From Falsiroseomonas sp051433165 (GTDB lineage: Bacteria > Pseudomonadota > Alphaproteobacteria > Acetobacterales > Acetobacteraceae): a stretch of 64,000 nt of DNA. The DNA is taken from the NCBI RefSeq assembly GCF_051433165.1, contig NZ_JBHMFS010000003.1:186001-250000 (forward strand), given 5' to 3'. Below the pieces are notes generated by a model. It did not search any database and had not been told where the DNA came from. It worked only from the letters and a program-made list of their open reading frames with translations. Position 1 is the stretch's first letter. Each line of letters begins with the position of its first letter. Of this stretch, positions 61,546-64,000 are shown one piece after another. The position numbers were made by a program, and so were the translations under genes.

Positions 61546-62390
61546 CAGCTTGCCTCCTTCGGGGTTTCCGGGCGGCTCGCCCATTCGGTCCAGGATCCGT
61601 CGTAGACGGCGGGTTCGGGCAGCCCGGCGCGCAGCGCGCCGAGGGTCACGACGCAGGCGGTGACGCCGGTGCCGCAGGAGGTGACGATCGGGCGCGTATC
61701 ATCCGCGCCGCGCTCCGCGAACATCGCCTTCAGCGTCGCCACGTCCTTCATCACCCCATCCGGGCCCACTAGGTCCGCCGCCGGCAGGGATTGCGCGCCG
61801 GGCATGTGGCCCGACGGCAGGCCGGGGCGGGGTTCCGACGCCGTGCCATCGAAGCGCGCCTTGGACCGTGCATCCAGGATCAGCGCCTCACCGCCACCTT
61901 GGCGGACGATGCGCTTGATATCGCCGATGCCGGCCAGGCGGCGGGCAATCAGGTCGGCCACGAAGGTGGCGGCAGGGGCAGGGGGGGCGTCGCCGGTCTC
62001 CACCGGACGGCCCTCGCGCTGCCATTTCGGCAGTCCGCCATCCAGCACCGCGGCATTCTCATGCCCGAACAGCCGCATCATCCACCAGCCGCGCGGCGAG
62101 GCGCGCAGCCCATGCTGGTCGTAGAACACCACGCGGGTGGTGTTGGAGACGCCGAGCGCCCCGATCAGCTTCTCGAATCGCGCCGGCGTCGGGATCATGT
62201 GCGGCAGGGCGCTGTCGGGGTCAGCGATCTGGTCGATGTGGAACAGCCGCGCGCCGGGGATATGCGCCTTGCGGAAACCATCCGGCGCATTGCCCTGTTC
62301 GGTCGGCAGATAGGTGGTGCAGTCCAGCACCACGAGGTCCGGCTTGCCGAGTTCGGCCGCCAGCCATTCGGTGGAAACCAGCAGGTCCAT
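61545..62390 (-). CDS. sulfurtransferase, rhodanese/3-mercaptopyruvate type (two rhodanese domains)
   Basis: This 281-residue protein has an inactive N-terminal rhodanese domain (DQHGLRASPRGWWMMRLFG, no Cys loop) and an active C-terminal domain with the catalytic Cys in TSCGTGVTACV, the CGxGVTA form of 3-mercaptopyruvate sulfurtransferases. The N-terminus DLLVSTEWLAAEL is typical. The ATG at 62390 is chosen; a GTG at 62399 overlapping the alaX stop is also possible. Location next to metC fits cysteine/methionine sulfur handling. Confidence 0.93.
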   Translation of the reverse strand: MDLLVSTEWLAAELGKPDLVVLDCTTYLPTEQGNAPDGFRKAHIPGARLFHIDQIADPDSALPHMIPTPARFEKLIGALGVSNTTRVVFYDQHGLRASPRGWWMMRLFGHENAAVLDGGLPKWQREGRPVETGDAPPAPAATFVADLIARRLAGIGDIKRIVRQGGGEALILDARSKARFDGTASEPRPGLPSGHMPGAQSLPAADLVGPDGVMKDVATLKAMFAERGADDTRPIVTSCGTGVTACVVTLGALRAGLPEPAVYDGSWTEWASRPETPKEAS

Positions 62391-62395
62391 TTGGG

Positions 62396-63112
62396 TCACT
62401 CCGGCAATACGATGTGGATGCGGCGGTTCTGCCGGCCCTTGCTTTCCAGCTTCAGCACCTCGACCCGCCCGATCTCCCCGGTGCTGGCGACATGCGTGCC
62501 GCCGCAAGGCTGCAGATCGACCGGCGCCGCCTCCGCGCCGATGCGGACCAGGCGGATGCGCCCGGCGCCGCGCGGCGGCTGCACGGACAGGGTGCGGACC
62601 ATCTGCGGGTTGGCGTCCAGCTCCGCCTCCGTGATCCAGGTGGTGGAGATCGGGTGGTCGGCGGCGACCAGCTCCGCCAGGCGTTCGGTGAACCATTCCT
62701 TGGCGGGCGGGTCGGGCAGGTCGAAGTCGAGGCGCGACTTCTCCGCGCCGATCTGGTTGCCGGTGGCGTAGATGCCAGGCAGCACGCTGCACAGCAGGTG
62801 CAAGGTCGTGTGCATCCGCATGTGCCGATGCCGGCGCGCCCAGTCGAGGCCGAGTGTCACCTCCGCCCCCACCGGCGGCAGGGCGCTGCCGGGGGGCAGG
62901 GTGTGCAGGATCGCGCCGGCCTCGCCCTTGATGGCCTCCGCCACGGCGGCTTCCGCGCCATCCCAGCGCAGCGTCCCGGCATCGCCCGGCTGGCCGCCGC
63001 TGCGGGCGTAGAGGATGGTGCGGTCCAGCACCACGCCGCGCTCATCGGCGGCGACCACGCGCGCCGTCGCCTCCCGCACATAAGCGTCTTCAGTGAACAA
63101 GGTCTCGGTCAT
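62396..63112 (-). CDS. alaX: alanyl-tRNA editing protein AlaX (long form)
   Basis: This 238-residue free-standing editing domain hydrolyses mischarged Ser-tRNA(Ala) or Gly-tRNA(Ala). The zinc ligands are His101 and His105 in HTTLH, and Cys203 and His207 in CGGTH. The N-terminus has the tRNA synthetase-like TILYARSGGQPGD. The ATG (63112) overlaps the NUDIX stop. The last residues carry KGRQNRRIHI, as in the family. Confidence 0.95.
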   Translation of the reverse strand: MTETLFTEDAYVREATARVVAADERGVVLDRTILYARSGGQPGDAGTLRWDGAEAAVAEAIKGEAGAILHTLPPGSALPPVGAEVTLGLDWARRHRHMRMHTTLHLLCSVLPGIYATGNQIGAEKSRLDFDLPDPPAKEWFTERLAELVAADHPISTTWITEAELDANPQMVRTLSVQPPRGAGRIRLVRIGAEAAPVDLQPCGGTHVASTGEIGRVEVLKLESKGRQNRRIHIVLPE

Positions 63113-63777
63113 CGCTTCCATTCCTCACGCAGCCGCGTGCGGTTCACCTGCAGCCAGAGCAGCGCGAGCGCGCCGGGGGCATTCTGGATGCGGCCCTGCG
63201 CCACCATGCGGAAGGCCTCCTCCACCGGCAGCACCAGCACGCGGGTTTCCTCATTCTCGGTGGCCAGGCCATGCGTGGTGGCGCCGGTATCCGACAGGTC
63301 CACACAGGCGCAGTGAAAATGCACCACCTCGTCGCAGCCGCCCTGCATCAGCATGAAGGCGCCGATCCGGTCCGTGGCGCCGGCCACCAGCCCGGTTTCC
63401 TCGGCCAGTTCGCGCGTGCCGGCTACCACGGGATCCTCCCCCGCCTCCAGCAGCCCGGCGGGGCATTCGGTCATCACCGGCGGCAGGCCGGCGGCGAGTG
63501 CCGGCAGGCGGAACTGCTCGATCAGCGCGACGCGGTCGGTGATGGGGTCGTAGGGCAGCATCACCACGCCCTGGCCGCGGCGCCACAGCTCCCAGGTCAG
63601 GATGCCGGATTGCGTGCCATCGAAGCGCTCATGGCGGAAGCGCACCCGCTGCAGGGCGAAGCGCTGGCCCCAGACCACCTCATCCTCCAGCACCTCCAGC
63701 CCCGGCCAGGGCGGGATCGGCGGGGCCTTGGGGTGGCGGGGCGGGGTGGATGTGGGGCGGGGTGGGCTGGCGCTCAT
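63109..63777 (-). CDS. NUDIX hydrolase, ADP-ribose pyrophosphatase-like
   Basis: This 222-residue protein has a full Nudix box, GLLEAGEDPVVAGTRELA followed by EETGL, which matches GX5EX7REUXEEXGU. The order QFRLPALAAGLPPVMTECPAG is like ADP-ribose or NDP-sugar pyrophosphatases. It opens a four-gene overlapped operon (nudix, alaX, sulfurtransferase, metC), so all four are probably made together. Confidence 0.93.
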   Translation of the reverse strand: MSASPPRPTSTPPRHPKAPPIPPWPGLEVLEDEVVWGQRFALQRVRFRHERFDGTQSGILTWELWRRGQGVVMLPYDPITDRVALIEQFRLPALAAGLPPVMTECPAGLLEAGEDPVVAGTRELAEETGLVAGATDRIGAFMLMQGGCDEVVHFHCACVDLSDTGATTHGLATENEETRVLVLPVEEAFRMVAQGRIQNAPGALALLWLQVNRTRLREEWKR

Positions 63778-63814
63778 GCCCGGCTGAACCTACGCTTGGG
63801 AGCCAGGAACGTCC

Positions 63815-64000
63815 ATGTCCCCCACCCTTCCGATTCCCATCACTGTCAGCGCCGCCCGGCGCCGCGCCATCCTGCTCGTGCTTGCGGCCTCGGCGTCCTT
63901 CGTGGTTTCGGCCGCGCTGGTGAAATCGCTGGGGCCGGGCGTGCCGCTGACGCAGATCATCCTGTTCCGCAATCTCTTTGCCCTGCCGCTGCTGATGTTG
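63815..64000 (+). CDS. DMT-superfamily (EamA) transporter, 5' part only
   Basis: The first 62 residues are visible before the right edge. After a hydrophilic start (SPTLPIPITVSAARRRA) there is a first helix ILLVLAASASFVVSAALV and a second beginning LTQIILFRNLFALPLLML, in which FRNLFALP resembles the family's RxxxA region. The start is preceded by AGGAAC. Family membership is likely but rests on a short fragment. Confidence 0.72.
   Translation, partial: MSPTLPIPITVSAARRRAILLVLAASASFVVSAALVKSLGPGVPLTQIILFRNLFALPLLML

Overview
The window is dense, high-GC bacterial chromosome. Nearly every gene is packed head-to-tail with ATGA, GTGA or TGATG overlaps. The gene families point to an alphaproteobacterium, most likely an Acetobacteraceae member of the Roseomonas type. 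That placement is inferred from style and gene families; there is no rRNA here to confirm it. I saw no tRNA, rRNA, insertion sequence, prophage or CRISPR array. No gene-free stretch exceeds 300 bases.

Region by region. 1-5.7 kb: end of an isochorismatase-fold hydrolase, an FAD oxidoreductase and a molybdenum hydroxylase large subunit, facing an NCS2 nucleobase permease. 5.9-6.4 kb: an RsbW-like anti-sigma kinase. 6.4-8.0 kb: a Na/Pi cotransporter. 8.3-15.2 kb: a five-gene chemosensory operon, cheR / triple-CheW protein / cheB / three degenerate Hpt-like modules fused to a receiver / cheA. 15.3-18.8 kb: a fasciclin lipoprotein, then an opposite-strand pair of a chemoreceptor and a receiver-PP2C phosphatase. 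19-21.3 kb: RraA-like protein, hotdog thioesterase, TMEM43-family membrane protein.

21.3-33.7 kb is a divergent transport and catabolism block. On the minus strand are an FAD amine-oxidase-like enzyme, an amidohydrolase, a DMT permease and an ABC exporter. On the plus strand are a polyamine-type ABC importer mixed with a 2-hydroxyacid dehydrogenase, a class II aldolase and a guanidino-group-modifying enzyme. HflX follows. 35.1-45.5 kb holds a peptide/opine-type (Dpp-like) ABC importer with two solute-binding proteins and two amidohydrolases, then an iron-type alcohol dehydrogenase. 46.7-51.6 kb: an EAL protein, a Bug-type binding protein translationally coupled to secF, and secD. 51.7-56.6 kb: Gfo/Idh/MocA oxidoreductase, DUF808 protein, lpxB, nitrilase, GNAT and SemiSWEET. 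56.7-57.7 kb: a STAS anti-anti-sigma factor and a GPP34 protein. 57.8-59.8 kb: a zinc-homeostasis divergon (COG0523 GTPase and hisI against a Zur-like Fur regulator). 59.9-63.8 kb: a winged-helix regulator and a nudix-alaX-sulfurtransferase-metC operon. The window ends inside a DMT transporter gene.

Two systems deserve attention. First, the chemosensory operon has no stand-alone cheY. It carries a protein with three Hpt-like modules that all lack the phosphorylatable histidine, and lies beside a receptor/REC-PP2C pair. Together with the RsbW-like kinase and the STAS protein elsewhere in the window, this suggests chemosensory control of a partner-switching sigma cascade. Second, the amine/guanidino block at 21-34 kb looks like an uncharacterised catabolic and transport unit.
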